Assembly: GCF_018139145.2 (NCBI RefSeq)
Contig: NC_059478.1
Coordinates: 11,515,001 to 11,579,000 of the forward strand
Reading direction: 5' to 3'
Source: Gymnogyps californianus
Lineage: Eukaryota > Chordata > Aves > Accipitriformes > Cathartidae
DNA: 64,000 nucleotides
The notes below the pieces were generated by a model. The model saw only the letters and a program-made list of their open reading frames with translations, did no database searches and had not been told where the DNA came from. Below, in pieces: positions 37,831 to 51,700 of the stretch (the stretch's first letter is position 1; every line of letters starts with the position of its first letter). The position numbers and the translations under genes are program-made.

Positions 37831-39499
37831 GTACAACATTACAGGGAGATGTGCTAACACTTCAATGCCATCCTTGAAGAGGACATTCAGATGGGTAGTG
37901 GAAAGGATGAAAAAAAATCTGCTTGAAACTAGAAGAGAAATTTCATCACGTATACCTTGTTTCTCGCAGGTGGACTTTTAAATCTTAGAAGTTTTATTAG
38001 GCACTCTTGATAAGCAAAGCATGCTCAGAGAGCATAGCTTCATCGAGAAGCCTCAAGTAGTCTATAAAGCCATGTTGACACAAATATTTTTCTTTGAAGA
38101 TATTGCAGTCTTGTGCTTTCCATTGGAGAAGAAAATCCTTTTCTACTCCATCTTTCCTGGAGTGCTTTATATTTGCAGACTGCATATCTTTCAAGATCAA
38201 GGAGAACTATAGTTGTCCTTTTACCTGTGACTTTCAGATTGTTTGGCTGGAACTAGGACTAACTATCCTGCCCTAAACTTCACAAGGTTGTTCATTCTTA
38301 GGAACTTTACATTAAAAAAATCTCATCTTTGAAGTCACTGTGTTTAGTGCATAAAAATAAATAAATAAATTGGGTTTAGAAGGTTTTTTTAATCATAGTT
38401 CTGATTTTGGCGTGGGGAAATTTTGTAGCATCTGTCTATGCTTTTATTTATAATATCTTCTTTCTGCCGTTCACTTTTACAGGTATTTAAGAAATTTAAC
38501 TATATTCCTACAATGACAATGTCATTCTCAGAACCACCTCAGAAAACAATGACTTCATTTTCACTTTGACTTTTCATTTACACTTTCTTTTTTTCCTATA
38601 TTTTGCGTCAACCTTATTTTCCTACCAGTTCAGTAATTCTAGTCCTATTTCCAGCTGAACCTGAATGTTTTGACTTTCAGATGGATTGCAAGGGACCACC
38701 TAGACACTCAAAGAGAGAATGAACTGAGGTACAGAGAAAAGGACAACTTTTTATACTTCTTGGTGTACCTTCTCCTTATCCTAATCTGAAGACAAAATGT
38801 CCAAAAACTGATTATGATGATAATAATTTAAAAAGCCATATCTCCTTTTATGTTCATTACAACAATAATTTCTCAAAATAAACAAGACAAGTAATCATCC
38901 AAAGTAGTAGAGATTAGGTTTATTTGGCAATAATGGTCCGTCTTATGCACTTGATTTTACCTATACAATCAGAAAGAAGGGCATCGGGTTACGGCAGCTC
39001 AAATGAAGACAAAGTGTGATATGTGGCTTGAAATATTTCCTGGGCAGCCCACAGAGAAGCCTCAGACATTTGCAGCCCTCTGCTTCAGCCCTGAAGTCAA
39101 TGATAATGTATCTGCTTCTGCAACAGTTGCATGAATTCCGTTCATTTTACCTATACATATGCATTTAATTCTTTTTTTTATTCCAAGTTTCCCAATACTT
39201 TTCTTGCAGATAATTAAACAGCTTACAAATCCAGTGTAATAAAACAATTGTATCGGGTTTTCCACCTAGACTGTCTAGGTCCCTATTTAATCTTAGAAAA
39301 TGAAATATATTACAGTAGCCATTATGTTGTTAATGCAGGCAAATGATGTTTAAGGGAGCTGGGGTACCCCAGGAAATCTCCTTTCATTCTGAAGCTCTTT
39401 TCTTGCTTGTGTTTTGTTAATTTTTGAGTGCTGCTCATGAAGCCAGGAAAGCAGTAAAGTCTTTGAAAAGCATGAAATAAATTCTGTTCAGTGAGTGGG
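37831..39499. other. AT-rich non-coding DNA
   Basis: An AAAT repeat of about four units lies near 38354-38370. Opposed short open frames at 37997-38200 and 38021-38212 are mutual shadows. No gene or mobile element was recognised. Confidence 0.6.
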
Positions 39500-39800
39500 T
39501 AATTGTTCAAGGTCATCTGTTCGTTGTCTTTGTCTTGATTATTTGAATTAGTAGCTAATAATGGGGCTGAACCATGAATGAATTATCCATAGGGCATATT
39601 TTGGGGAGTGTCAGGAAATATTACAGGGTAATTAAGGTTATCCAATAGCAAGGCTGTGTTACCAGCAGATGTCTAGTAATTACTATGTTTAAAAAGTGTG
39701 GGGTTTAAACTAAGATTATAGCTTTTATATTGTCTGCCTTTACAAGTCATATTTGGAATTTATTCAGTTTATTCTGCTGCCCTTTTCCTTTTGTTCTGAT
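39500..39800. promoter_or_regulatory. Candidate conserved non-coding element
   Basis: The stretch holds closely packed developmental-type motifs. These are GAATTAGTAGCTAATAATGG (39546-39565), ATGAATTATCCAT (39577-39589), GGTAATTAAGG (39628-39638), an inverted CCAAT-like ATCCAATAG (39640-39648), CAGATG (39665-39670) and AGTAATTAC (39675-39683). It contains no open frame, homopolymer or recognisable repeat. This style of sequence is typical of conserved enhancers in gene deserts next to developmental regulators, but conservation cannot be judged from one sequence. Confidence 0.3.
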
Positions 39801-40699
39801 TCTGTCACTTAAATTCCAACTTAAACACAGATCTTTCCTGGTGAATTAAAATAAACATCAGCAGATGGTATACAGTGCATGTGTATACAAAATAGCAGTG
39901 TGATTATTGAGGACTACCAAGATAACTGCTTTGATAAGTACTTACTACTACTATTTATTTGTTAACAAGTTCTGATTCCATTCTAGGGCTTGAACATTAA
40001 GCCTTTTAGGTCCTAAAATAGTGCAAAGATGAGTTTTTGGAAATATTTTTCAACAATGTATTTAATATGACAGGAGAGCTCGTTTGTTCATTTAATTTTA
40101 ATTTGAGTTGGTCATCTTCAGGCAAAAGCAAAAGTCCCGAGTTCAAAGTTCTGCTGTTATTACTGACCCTAAGCTGGCTTAGTGCTACCAGAGGCTAGGG
40201 AAGAGGAAGCATTTGTTTAGTCCCCGATCCAGCAAATTTGATTTTAGCAGATGGGTTGAAGGGAGATAATGTAATGGACAAGTATCTGTGGCATCTGGAA
40301 TGTCTGGATTTAGCACAGTTGACTGGCACTGGGGTGGGGTGGATGGTGCAGAAGCTGTCTGTGCAAAGAGTGAGCCTTAGAGATAATAAGAAACTCTCTC
40401 TCAGTAGAAAAGGATGATTGGGAAGAAAATGTCAGGACATTGAGGGTTTACAGCCATAAAAGAGGAAAAGTGGGAGGCCTGAAAAATGGAGGAGAGGTAC
40501 AAAATGAACGTGACAGGAAAGGGAAATCTGGATAACAGTGAGTGAAGGCTTTTGAGCAAGTGTTTATGTGCCTTCTGGGACCTCTTTGAAGAGGAGCACG
40601 CTGGCAGTTTTTTTTTTTTTACTCAACAATAATTTTGAAACACAATTGAAATAAAAAGTTCACTTTGCAAATTGTAGGTAACTTCCTGAAGTCTAAAGC
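39801..40699. other. Non-coding DNA
   Basis: Unique-looking sequence with a run of 13 T at 40608-40620. A short CCCCGATCCAGCAAATTTG segment near 40221-40239 resembles the GATCCAGCAAAG wording of an old amniote repeat but is too short to call. Confidence 0.55.
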
Positions 40700-41080
40700 T
40701 TTTTGATTCTGCCCTTCCCCTTTTTCATCTGACTAGCATTAAGCATGGTCAGTTTTTTGTTTATTTATTTTGCACGCTGCTGGCAGTGCAAGAGGGGATT
40801 ACACAGAAGCACTATGGATTTGAAAGTCTGGCTACTGTGTTAGTGATTTTTATTAGTATGTGGCTAGCAGCAGGTGAATTAGTCTATGGCAAATGCTGCT
40901 AGTTTTTGTAGTCCAAGCCTCTGCTCACTCTAGCTGGCTTCTGTAGCCATCTTATGCCTATCACAGTGATACCCGTTAATGCACATTCCATAATTTCAGA
41001 AATAATTTTAGCCACACTAGTAGGTATTCATTAGCATTGCGTTGAGAGCTTCTTTGGCTTTAAAATAAGTGTGGTAAATG
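40700..41080. promoter_or_regulatory. Candidate conserved non-coding element
   Basis: A compact stretch of balanced composition. Visible motif matches are a forkhead-like TTGTTTATTTATTT (about 40757-40770), the short inverted pair CTGCTGGCAG, a perfect TEAD-type ACATTCCA (40983-40990) and TTAATGCACATTCC around it. No open frame or known repeat explains it. Support is motif density only. Confidence 0.22.
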
Positions 41081-44000
41081 TTACGTGTTTATGACTAAAG
41101 ATTGCGCTAATTTTAAAATACTAATTACGTACTTGCATGCATGAGCAAAGAAAAATAACCAACAGTAACTTGACATGCCAACATAGGTAAGTAGCTTACT
41201 GTGGACATGCAGTACTAGGATGAAACTTTGTCTAGGATGTGTAATGCACAGTAATTGTCTTAATTGCATGTGGGATTTTATTAAAGGCATTTTTCATGAT
41301 CTAAAATTATGGACCACTTCAAGTTTTTTACTTGACTAAAACATTCTTACAAAATTCTCACTTGAAGAAATTCAAAATTAAAGCTAAAATATTCTCAGAA
41401 TCAAAGCTAGATATTCTAATATTTAAAAATTGACCATAATCCAAATTGATTTTGTTAGGCACTAATTTTCAAAAAAACAAAGTTATGACTTTTCACTTAT
41501 TAACCTCTATTGGAATTAATGCTTGACTTCTGGTGTAGAAGAAAAGCTGAGAACATAGAAGGGGAGGGACAGGGAAGGGCAAAAACAACTGACAAAACAT
41601 TTGGGCTTTGTGCAGTTAAATATAAAGTGGAAACACATCTATGAATGTCTCTGTTTGCAATGTTTAAGTCCATTTTCATCCATATATATTACAATAGTAT
41701 TTTAATCTGTTTAGGTTTCCTGAGTTTAAAAAATGCAGGCCCCTCACCAAATCAATTAAGAACTTCAATAGCTATTAGTCCCTTCAGTGAAATATTGTAA
41801 TGCCTCTTGTTTGTATTCCAAGTCATTGATATCCATATGTTAACATGATAAATGGCAAAAGCTGATGTAAAATGCTCCTAGCTTTATAAAAGACATCCGT
41901 CTTTCTTGGTTGTCCAGCTATTACCATACAAATGCCTGAGCCAGAGCCTGTTTAAACTTAATGAGTGTATTTTTACTGACCTCATTGTACTTTGGATCCA
42001 AATAGAAAACTACTCAACTTTTGTTTTAGCAAGTTATGAGTTTTGTTTAAAGAAAGTAAGGTTGACATTTTGTTTGATGGAATTAGTTAAAATACAGCAG
42101 TGGGGAAAGAGAAAGGTCAAACACCTAATCTTACCTTTTGATCTGATTGTAAATTAACAGCCACTGAATTAACAAAAGCCACTGTAGTTTTTATAGCATC
42201 ATTTTTGTATAGTTGGAAAAGGAGCTTAATGGAAAAGCTATAATTTACCCTAAAGCTTTTCTTTCACTTTGTAATGAAAAGAAACACCAATGATCATGTT
42301 TTCCTATGCTAACTGAGTTTACTGTTGCAGCAATAATGCTTTTACTGAAATCTCAACACTACCAAACATAAGCAAAGGCAGTAAGTACACAGGGCACTGC
42401 ATTACTCCCTTGAGTGTGCTAACAGTGACCTTGGTTACCTCAGAGAAGTAAAGCAGTCTCTGCAAGTTCATGTGCCTCTCATACAAGCAAGGGAATAAAA
42501 CTGGAGTGTTCATTAATAATGAAGGAATAGCCAATGTAATGAAGACCTAGACAGTTCCAGTAAAGGTGGAAAACACAACCGTAGTCATGGTCTGATTTTA
42601 GGACATTCGCAGATTTCCTTAAATCTGTGTGGCAAAGCCATGCTTTTGCTTACTTTTGGAAAATTGTGTGTGTGCTGCTCTAAAACAGGGAATCTCCCAC
42701 AGTCAGAGTCATGTTCAACAGCCTTCAACAAATTTAAGAAAAAAAAAGTCCACTTTTGTGATGGGAGACCTTGTTAGAGACCTCAGAAACTGACCAAAAC
42801 ACTAAAACAGGCTTAACAGTAAAAGCTGGATGAACTAATGAGGTATGTTAGGGACTGCTCAGAACATCTCTGTTTTAAAATGTATGCATATATTTGTATT
42901 GGCATGAGACATTTTACTTTTCACGTCGACGCTGTTATGCTGAAGTAGATTGTAGAGGAGTTCTGAATTATTGTCCTTTTTTCCACCAAAAAGGGAATAA
43001 AGAGTACAGAAGAAGACCTACAGAGGCAATACTTTGCCTTATGATTTAGAGAAGGAAGAATGACCATTTGTTTAGTCCCACCAACACATTTGAGTCTCAA
43101 GTGTAGTGAAAGGTCAATATAAAACAGATGTAAAAAAAGAAAGTTCAGAAATTAGGGATGCTAGTAGACAAAAAGGACTTTTGAATATTACTATTTTTGC
43201 AGCATTGGTTAGAGTTAAGAAATGGGAGAACTTTGAACACTTTGTGTTTTTGCATTAATCCTCAGAACATAAATATTTTAAAGCTGTAATTTTGGATGGA
43301 TGATTACTAATGATTTTCTTTGATTTAAACCTTAGATATTTCTAAAATTATCTTGACAGACAAAATTAACTGTGTATGGAAATTGGTGAAACAGAATCTG
43401 CATGTGCTTAACCTTGGAGATAAATAGGATTGCTCACATATAAGAGGCTAAACATGTGTTGATGTATTTGCATGACCAGAGTTGTAGAGATAGGGAAGTT
43501 GCACTGAAGTCCTCAATTTGCCATGCCAAGGTTTTTAGGATTGTATAAGATGTCTTTTCTGGGTGAGCATGTGTCCTAAATCAGTGTTTGCACACCGACC
43601 CATGTGGCACAGGCCAGTTCCTATCCTGGCAAGTTCAGTCCGCTCCCCTGCAGCTGAGTCTGCCCAGCCGGGTAGCACACTGCCCAGCTGTCTTCCAGCA
43701 AGCTGGCATTGTTAGTGACCTGTGAATTGGTAATAAGATGGATCAAGAGGTATCCTGACTTCACTGTCAAGGAAAATGTGAAAGAATAGCTGATTTGCTG
43801 TGAGAAAACAATAACCTTTTTGGACAAGTAAATATTTTCAGACTTTTGGCTTAAGGAAGACATTTATAGTTTGAAACTGTCCATATCTAAATGAAGTTTT
43901 CATAAAGGTTAGTCAATTTGCAAATCAAATAAAATATTTTATTACAATTTGGCCTAAATCTATTATTGCTTAAAAGCTTTTGGTTTGGCCACTCAACTGA

Positions 44001-45364
44001 GACACCCATTTTTCAGAGTTCCGTTCTCAATTTCATTGCATGGAATTTGAGGCTGTAACTTTTCATCTGAGATGAGAATTGTGAAAACTGTACAGTATAT
44101 ATGGCAATTCCTCATCTAAGTCTAAAACCTTGTGAACGCCAAGGCAAAACATCTTGGTGTGAAAGCCTGTAACTTTAACTGCTTTTACTTTCAACACCTT
44201 TTGGATTACTAAAGCTTAAATCTGAGGTATATTAAGCATTCTTGTCGACATTTGTTTTTTATCAATCAAGAATGCATGCTCCAACATAAAATCTTAAAAG
44301 TAGGGGAAATAGTTCACTGCAATTTCTTCAAATTGCTTTTCTACTTTTCTATATGTCTTTAAAAATATCCAGCCTAAAGATTGCTTTCTTTTGTAACTTC
44401 AAATGTAAGTTGTTATAGCTGGGAGAAGAAATAATTTGATGTTTATTTTTGATCTACAATACCCTCATCTGACTCTGAATTTAACAAGAAGGATGGCTGG
44501 TGTTTATTTTTAACATGTTAAATCAAAAAGGAAATACAAATGGTCATTTCTTGAAACATGATTTGCTAAACTCTTAAAAAGAAAAGGGTAATTTAGAAGG
44601 GTATCCTGTGACAGGAAATGACAAGCTACCTTCACCAGGGTATAGGCTGGGCTGCGGTGCTTGGATCAGTATGTAGCTGTTGACTTAGGAGAGAGACGCT
44701 TGCGCAGAAAAAGCAATACTTTGTTCAAGTCATCAGACAGTCTGAGGATTTGGGGAGGAGGCAGGGAGGGGCTGAGGGTTTACACTAAAAAGACCAGAGT
44801 CATCAGACTTTAAAATACCATGTGTGGCCTTGTTCAGTGAAAATAGAGAGTAACGTGGCTATAAAAAGCAAAGTAAACTACCAGTTGACTGCCTCTTTTA
44901 TGCCATACACATCTTTGAAGGTTAAATTTGTCATTTTAGAAAAACATATGGTAGGTTTGAAAAGAAAACCCAGGTTGTTTGGCTTCAGTTTTTTATTATG
45001 TGAACCAAAAAGTCATCTTGCACTGAAGAAGCAAAAAATCCTCACCTTTAATGTAGTTATATTAATGAACACAAGTGTGCTACCTTTCAAAATTCCATTA
45101 ATAACATTATTTAATATTTAAGTGCGGTTTGTAAACATAAACGTGACTGTCATTAACTTGTAACTACAAAAAGGAACTTCACTGGTTCACAAAAATGTGA
45201 AGAACTAAGTGTCCATACTGCAAATCTTTCTAGTTGTTAAAATTTTCTCTTGTACATCCAGTTTTCAAATAAATACCATTTATTTTTTGCCTATTAATGT
45301 TTGTCAGACGTAAGCAATGTGCAAAATCACTAGCGCTCCTTTGATTTTATAGAATTATTGAAAA
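41081..45364. other. AT-rich non-coding DNA
   Basis: Chance open frames (for example 42319-42534 minus, 43621-43863 minus, 44822-45121 plus) show no domain. Small GC-raised stretches occur at 43575-43700 and 44635-44780. No mobile element was recognised. Confidence 0.6.
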
Positions 45365-45382
45365 AGAAAGAAAGAAAGAAAT
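45365..45382. repeat. GAAA microsatellite, about 4.5 units
   Basis: Tandem GAAA units followed by AT-rich sequence containing repeated ATATAA words. A short simple repeat with no other significance visible. Confidence 0.85.
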
Positions 45383-48300
45383 TATAAATATAACTAAATA
45401 TAAATTATAAAGACTTTAATAAGAAAATGAAAGTAGGCATCTTATCATCAACATGCAATACCTGTAATGAAAGACATGTCTCGTGTAAGCTAGAGACACC
45501 TCTGAATTTCCTGGAACAGTAATGCTTAAAAAGTGGTTATCTCATTTTACTAACTTTTTTTGAATTTTCTGCTCCTAATCCTTTATCCAAATCCTATCTA
45601 ACATGAGGAGGATCCTTCTGTTTTCTTTCTGTCTTAGCAGCAGTGGAGCTCAGATGTGTAAAGCCAGAATTATTAAAATATTAGCTCAATATATACGAGA
45701 AATCAGATTTAGAAATGGGCAAAATGCAGGAAACTTTTAAAGCATTTTTAAAAGTTGTGATTTTATTCATCCAATGTTGAAAGCATACTGGTTGCTCTGT
45801 TTTGGCTCAACTCAAATCCATTAAGTTGTTTAGAAGTATCAGGACTTCAACTCTTTCAAACTCTCTTCTCACACTGACTCACCTGCAAACTAGCTGTCTT
45901 TGCAAGTACCTTTCGTTGGGTTCTTTGGACCTTTAGTGAAAATGACAGTTCCAGGGGTTCCTGTTCTTTATCCCTTTTTTCCCGCTACAACAAACTACAA
46001 CTCTCTCTCTCTCTCTTCTTCTAAGGGTTGTCCTCCCTTCCAAAAGTGTTTTCTAACGCTTAGAAAATTGCTTACCAAAATATATTGATTATTTGGGGAG
46101 CATTAGAGTTGTTTGGGAGCAATATCTTGTCTGTCTGAATTAACCATCAGGTGTTCTGTGCAAGCAATTGGTGTGTGCTGTTGGAATTAGGATGCTCAGC
46201 TAATCTATGTGATGATGCTTCTGTTCAAGTGGGTTGCACTTGCAACTCGTGTTGCAAATATTTTTGCCTGAACTTGAACGCTTTCCTTGAATACTTACAT
46301 GTGTGCCTTTGAACTTGCCTTCCATACCCATGAGGCTTGTAGACTCTTTCATGAAACTGATTGCCAAGGGGACATGGACGCAGTCTAGGAAGATTAATTT
46401 TTAAAAAAACACCCAAGTATTGAGTTATTGAGAATATTCAACTGAATTCATTCCTCTCAAGTAGTCACATCTAAGGTGAATATTTGGAAAGGGTGATTAA
46501 AATTAATTTATAGAGTTGAGATAACACTATTGGGTGTACTATTTGTTTTTCTTTTCACCTACATAATTTGCTGGCTACTCTTAATGTTTCCTTTCCTCCT
46601 CTTCTGAAGAAACTTGCTTTTATATCTCAGGTAGTTTTTTATTCCTTTGGTTAAAAAAAAAAAAAAGATGCAAATGAATTTTAATAAGAACTGACAACTT
46701 TTAATGATTTAGTGAATGCACACTGTTAAAAGGCAACTGAGTCATAGTCATGGTATAAAACATTTGGGTGATCTTACACTTTTAACTTCTTTGTGGAGTT
46801 GAGTAGCTAATCAGTTCTTTCACAAATTAGAAATTTTAGTCATGCAATTTTTTTTCTGCTAAAAATATTTTTAATCATAGTATGGTCATAGTTTATTTCT
46901 GATTATGTTATTCTTCAGTTTTCTATTTCAAAGAAAACATGACATTTTAAGAAAATCTTATTGAAGTGAATGTAAAATAATTCACAAAAACATATTCACC
47001 TGAAGAATATAGCTGGAAAAGGAGCACAAAGATACAAAAATGCAGGAATGAGAGATATTGCTTCTTTTGGAGGCTGCGGCACTGGGAAATTCCTCACTGC
47101 TAAGATTATTTCATGAGACAGTGTTTGGATGTTGGTTCAATGCAATGTGATAACCTGAACAGTTCGCGTCTGAAGGAAGTATATACATCTGTTATTTAGT
47201 TTACAATATCTGCCTTATGGCATCAAATCAATTAGGCTAAATGTCTCATCTAGGAAGCTGGTAAATAAAGATACAAGTGTTCCTCCCAGTGTGTAGATTT
47301 ATGCAGAAATATTTTTATTACTGAATGTCTGTTTCTAGTGTCTTTAACTGTGACACAAGATAGTGAGTCGTACTTCAGAGCTTGCAGGTCTGAGAGTTTT
47401 TCTCACTGGTGTTCAGAAGTGGAAAGCATTGTGCTATCAGTGTTCCTGGAGCAGGAGGTATGGCAGACCTGCATATGCACGAGGTGTTGAGCCTAAGGCG
47501 AAAATATCACTGAACGTGGACGGGTGCTGGGAGTGAAGAGGCAGCAGTCCTTGAGCTGGGGAGACGGAGGAGGAGAAAGAGGGAGGAGCTGGCCCAAGGA
47601 ATAGAATAATGTCAACTATTTCATATGGGGCTAGGCAGAATGACATAGAATGACTATGCCTTGCTGAATAAGTGGGGCCAATATGAGGGCATAATCCAGC
47701 ATTTAATAGATGATGAAGATGATCTCCATCTGTGTCTGTGCGGTTTCACAAAAATGACATAGAATATCTTATTTTTGCATATAAATGATCTGTGATAGCC
47801 TTTCTCTGCCTTTTCCCTCTATTATTAAAAAAGGAGGGAAGAGAAGTTTTTAGAGATCTGTGAGCTGATAAACCTCTGGCTATTGCAAGCTAGAAGAGTA
47901 TAATAGAAAAACTATCACTGTGTGACTGCCTGGTACTTATGCACTTCACTAGCATCTGTTGATAGCCAATGCTGGAGGCAGGCCTGATACCACAACACTT
48001 TGGCTTCCTCCGGTAGGGTCATTTTACCTGCTTATAAACAGACCTGGCCCACACTAAAATGACATGGCTAGTATGTTAGGGAAGTTGTTTTCTCCAGCTT
48101 AGTACTGGAAGGGATCTTTCAGGTCATAACATTTAGCCAGGTGCTTTTCCAGGTCTAGAGGGCTGGGAAAGGTGAAATTTTGCAGTAGCTGAAAAAAGGA
48201 CAAGAAGCCTGTACCCTTGGGGGATTTCCCACAGCAGAACAGAAAACTGAAGATGAGAGGAAAAGATGATGACTTCACCAAGTTGTCAGTGGAGAGATGA

Positions 48301-48743
48301 TTTCTACTGCAGGGCTGGGCACGCAAGCTAATGAAGCAAGAGGGAGAAAAAGCCAAAACCACCACCACCAAAATCTGGAATACCTTCCATATTTCAGTAA
48401 AGGATGTGGAAAGATTTCTACCCTTCCAGAGGTCATTCCCCAGCACTGAGGATGCTGAAACAAGGCACTGCGTATCGCACCTTTTTTTTTTTTTCTGCTG
48501 GGCCAGCATCCCTTTTGTTTCAGAAACCTTTGGGAGGCCTGTCAGTCTCTCTGCTTTTACAATTTCATGTACTTAAAGAGGTGTCACTAAACCAGACAGC
48601 CCACAGTGCTAGAGCACTAGAAGTTTTACTTTGTGCATGCCAAGTGTTGAAGTCCCACGTTGTGGGCAAGGTGACAGACTTTGCTCTGAGAGCATGCCTG
48701 AAAAGGGAAGAAAGAGGCAGCTGCCTGGCTATAGCAAAGGAAG
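45383..48743. other. AT-rich non-coding DNA with simple repeats
   Basis: It contains a CT microsatellite of eight units (46001-46016), a run of 14 A (46653-46666), an ACC triplet patch (48357-48370) and a run of 13 T (48482-48494). A GGAAGGGATCTTTCAGGTCAT segment (48108-48128) resembles the start of an antisense CR1 but is not followed by convincing CR1 sequence. The 136- and 119-codon frames at 48099-48509 and 48404-48763 oppose each other, cross the homopolymer and have no domain. No gene is supported. Confidence 0.55.
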
Positions 48744-48787
48744 GTCAGGAGGATATGGGGTGACAGTCAGGAGGATATGGAGTGACA
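48744..48787. repeat. Tandem duplication of a 22-bp unit
   Basis: Two adjacent 22-base units (48744-48765 and 48766-48787) share GTCAGGAGGATATGG and differ at one position, G versus A at base 16 of the unit. The near-identity implies a recent local duplication by slippage or end-joining. Confidence 0.9.
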
Positions 48788-51700
48788 GAAAGGCACCCAA
48801 GCATGGCTGGTTGTTTAGTGTCCCATGGGGACTTCTCTGTTAAGGCTGGATAACAAGAGAAAACAACTTGGTATTTGTTAGACAAGGTGGGATCTGTGGT
48901 TCACCAAATGTTACGCAAAAAATGGTGAATCATAGATGAAGTGTGTATTTTGACATTTTCTCACCTATAAATACTATTCTTACCTCACAAGACACAAACT
49001 TTGTTTTATTCTAACACTAGAGGGTCCTTTCTGGCTCTATGATCTGTCTTACAGACTCGGTAAGCCTCTCCCTCAAGACCCTGTAAGATGATATTAGCCA
49101 ACAGTGCTAACATCAAAGGTGCTTTATTGAATATGATCAAGGAACCTCTAATGTCAATACAAGGGGCATTCATTTTGCAGCTGGTTGGCAGCCAGCCAGT
49201 GTCCATGCAGTTATGGAGCTCCTTAATGTTGAAGTGGCTTTAAAAGTGTGGTGAAAAAGACTAATGGAAGGCCTACAGCTCTAGACTGCGCAGGAAAGGG
49301 ATTGCTTGTGTAATACAAAGGTAATATTTTTTGGTTTATGTTGAAAAAGGGGGGGAAGGAAAGAAAGAAGGGAAGAAAAAAAAAAGCACCTATGTATTTT
49401 GTCAGCTGTATGTGCCAACCTGGTGACCAGTGAGAAGTAGTGAAATGTTACCAGCGACCTCTTGTCTCACCAAAGATGAATAAATTAAGTGAGGTAGAAA
49501 ATTTAATGTAAAATATACAGTAGAATAGCAGAAACTCTTGTGACCCTCCTTATTAGGAATTTCGTGCCTCTGGATTTGAGTCCTTCTTGTGATGGCAGGC
49601 AGTAACATGAGACATTTCAGTTCTGACTTGATTCATACAGTGAGGGCTGAAAGTAGCAGCTGCCAGTGTGAGTGACCAAAGGTTGAATTCTTCAACTGTA
49701 AATTATGCATTCAAAGGAAGCTTAATGGCAAGTTATTTTGTAATTTGTCACGTTTATATCCTAGTGGAGACTAGGCTTATGTGATGTATTAGCACCTGTA
49801 CCTTGGGCAGCTGCACACCTTGTTTATGGATGTTCCCTCTGGTACCGTTTGGACAAATCCCCTTAAAACTGCAGTGGTGTTGTCAGGCATCTTCTAGTGG
49901 TGTTGAAGGTATGGAGCTGTCTGCAAGCTGTTTTGGTGAGACAGGTGAAAGACAAACAGTAAAGTTTTCTCTCTGCCGTGTGATTTTGGAGAAGTGCAAC
50001 AGGAATCAGTGTAACAGCCATCTATAGAAAGACCAGGTACAGATGGAGGCATAGAATATCTACAGTACAGACAGATTATTTTTACTCAGTTTTCTGTGTG
50101 AATGGATACTATTCAAGTTATTGTGTTGCCTCCTTGGATTATGTATGTTAATTTTTTTACGTTCAAAAAATGCATGCATCTCAGTCTCTGCTAATGCTGT
50201 ATCACCTATACAAAAGGAAGCATGTGAATAGTAAAATCCAGCCTTTCGTCCACCCCACTTTCTCAATTCAAAACAAAAAATCAGTTAAGACTTTAAGCTA
50301 CCCCTAAGTGAATGAAATAAGACTCCATTGGTTTGGCATATTATCAGCTGATGCTATTGTTACCCATGAAAGCAGGGATAAATTGTGAATAACACAGTGC
50401 ATGGGAGCGGTGAATGAGGCCTGAAAGGAGTGTTAGTGAAAGCTCCTCATCTTATTGCAGTTGCCAGCACAGAAATGAGAGAAGGTTGATTTACATTCTT
50501 ATAATCTTAACGTTTCTGTATGGAAGTTGTTTACAAAATCTAAACTCTATCTTAATATTGCAAAATCAGTTTACGCAAACTCTGGAAATGCAGAATGAAA
50601 GCTAGATTCTCTGCTCTGACAAAGTGTGTTGTGGCATATCATTGGCGGGCTGGAGAAAGGAAAGGGTACATTTGTTTCTGTGCACATTTTCTCATGGAGG
50701 GAGAGAAAGAAAGTGTGATAGCTAACAAGCTGGTGTTTAGTGTTCACACTGACAAATATAAGCATATCTATGTATGACAAATTCCCAAACAGGCTCTTAG
50801 TGATGTATAAAAATAAACAATCAAATACTTATGGTCTGATAAGGGCATATATTTACTTATGGCGTTGAATGTGCGTGTTGAAGCCTGATTCTCATTTTGT
50901 TACAACCGTATGGTTTCTACAACAAAATGATGAGCTATTTCTAATTTTAGTGGTTCACAGGTTCATTGTTTTAAAAATGAAACTAAAACGTATAAAATGG
51001 TTGTTTCTTTACAAGTCTAGTTGCATGCACAGTTTAATTAAAATGTGGTAATTTTAAGATTTTTTCAAGAAAAATAGTCTTTATGATCTTTTAAAACTGG
51101 CAAATGTTCTCATTAACTGAAAAATATTATAAAATAAAATTTCTAATTAAAACAAAAGATTTAAGTAAGTTCTTAGTGTCTAAATTAAAACTAAGTTGAA
51201 TTTAGGTCATATCAATAGCTTTAGTTAATGTAAAAGTATAAAACTGGCAAATATTAAATAAGTAACTGCTTTTTTTGAGAGTAGTAAATGCAGAAAATCA
51301 GATGGATTTTTGCAATAGAAAAATTCTGTATCGATTCTGCTAAACATCTCATTTAAATTTCTTGCATAAAAACAATAAATGAGATGTTTTATGAATTAGA
51401 AAAGTGAAAAGAAAACATAAACCATAGGATGAATTTGTCTGATGTTTTAACACAAGCACTGCAGTAGCTGAACAATCTTGACATCCTACTAAAAAATTAT
51501 AATCATGCATTGGAAGTAGAAGTAAAGCTATTTTCACTAAATGCTATTAAAACATTGCTGATAATCATCTTCAGTTTTTGCCCGATAAAAATTCTAGTGA
51601 AAAATACAAACCTGGGATTTCAGAATTTTTCTTTGAGATACCCTCCTAAATAAGTAGAGGAAATAAAAATAGTCGGTCAACTACTTATGTTATTGTCTTT

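Noticed and set aside
48099..48763. Opposed open frames of 136 (minus) and 119 (plus) codons
   Set aside because: They overlap on opposite strands across a poly(T) run and an ACC repeat; neither resembles a protein family.
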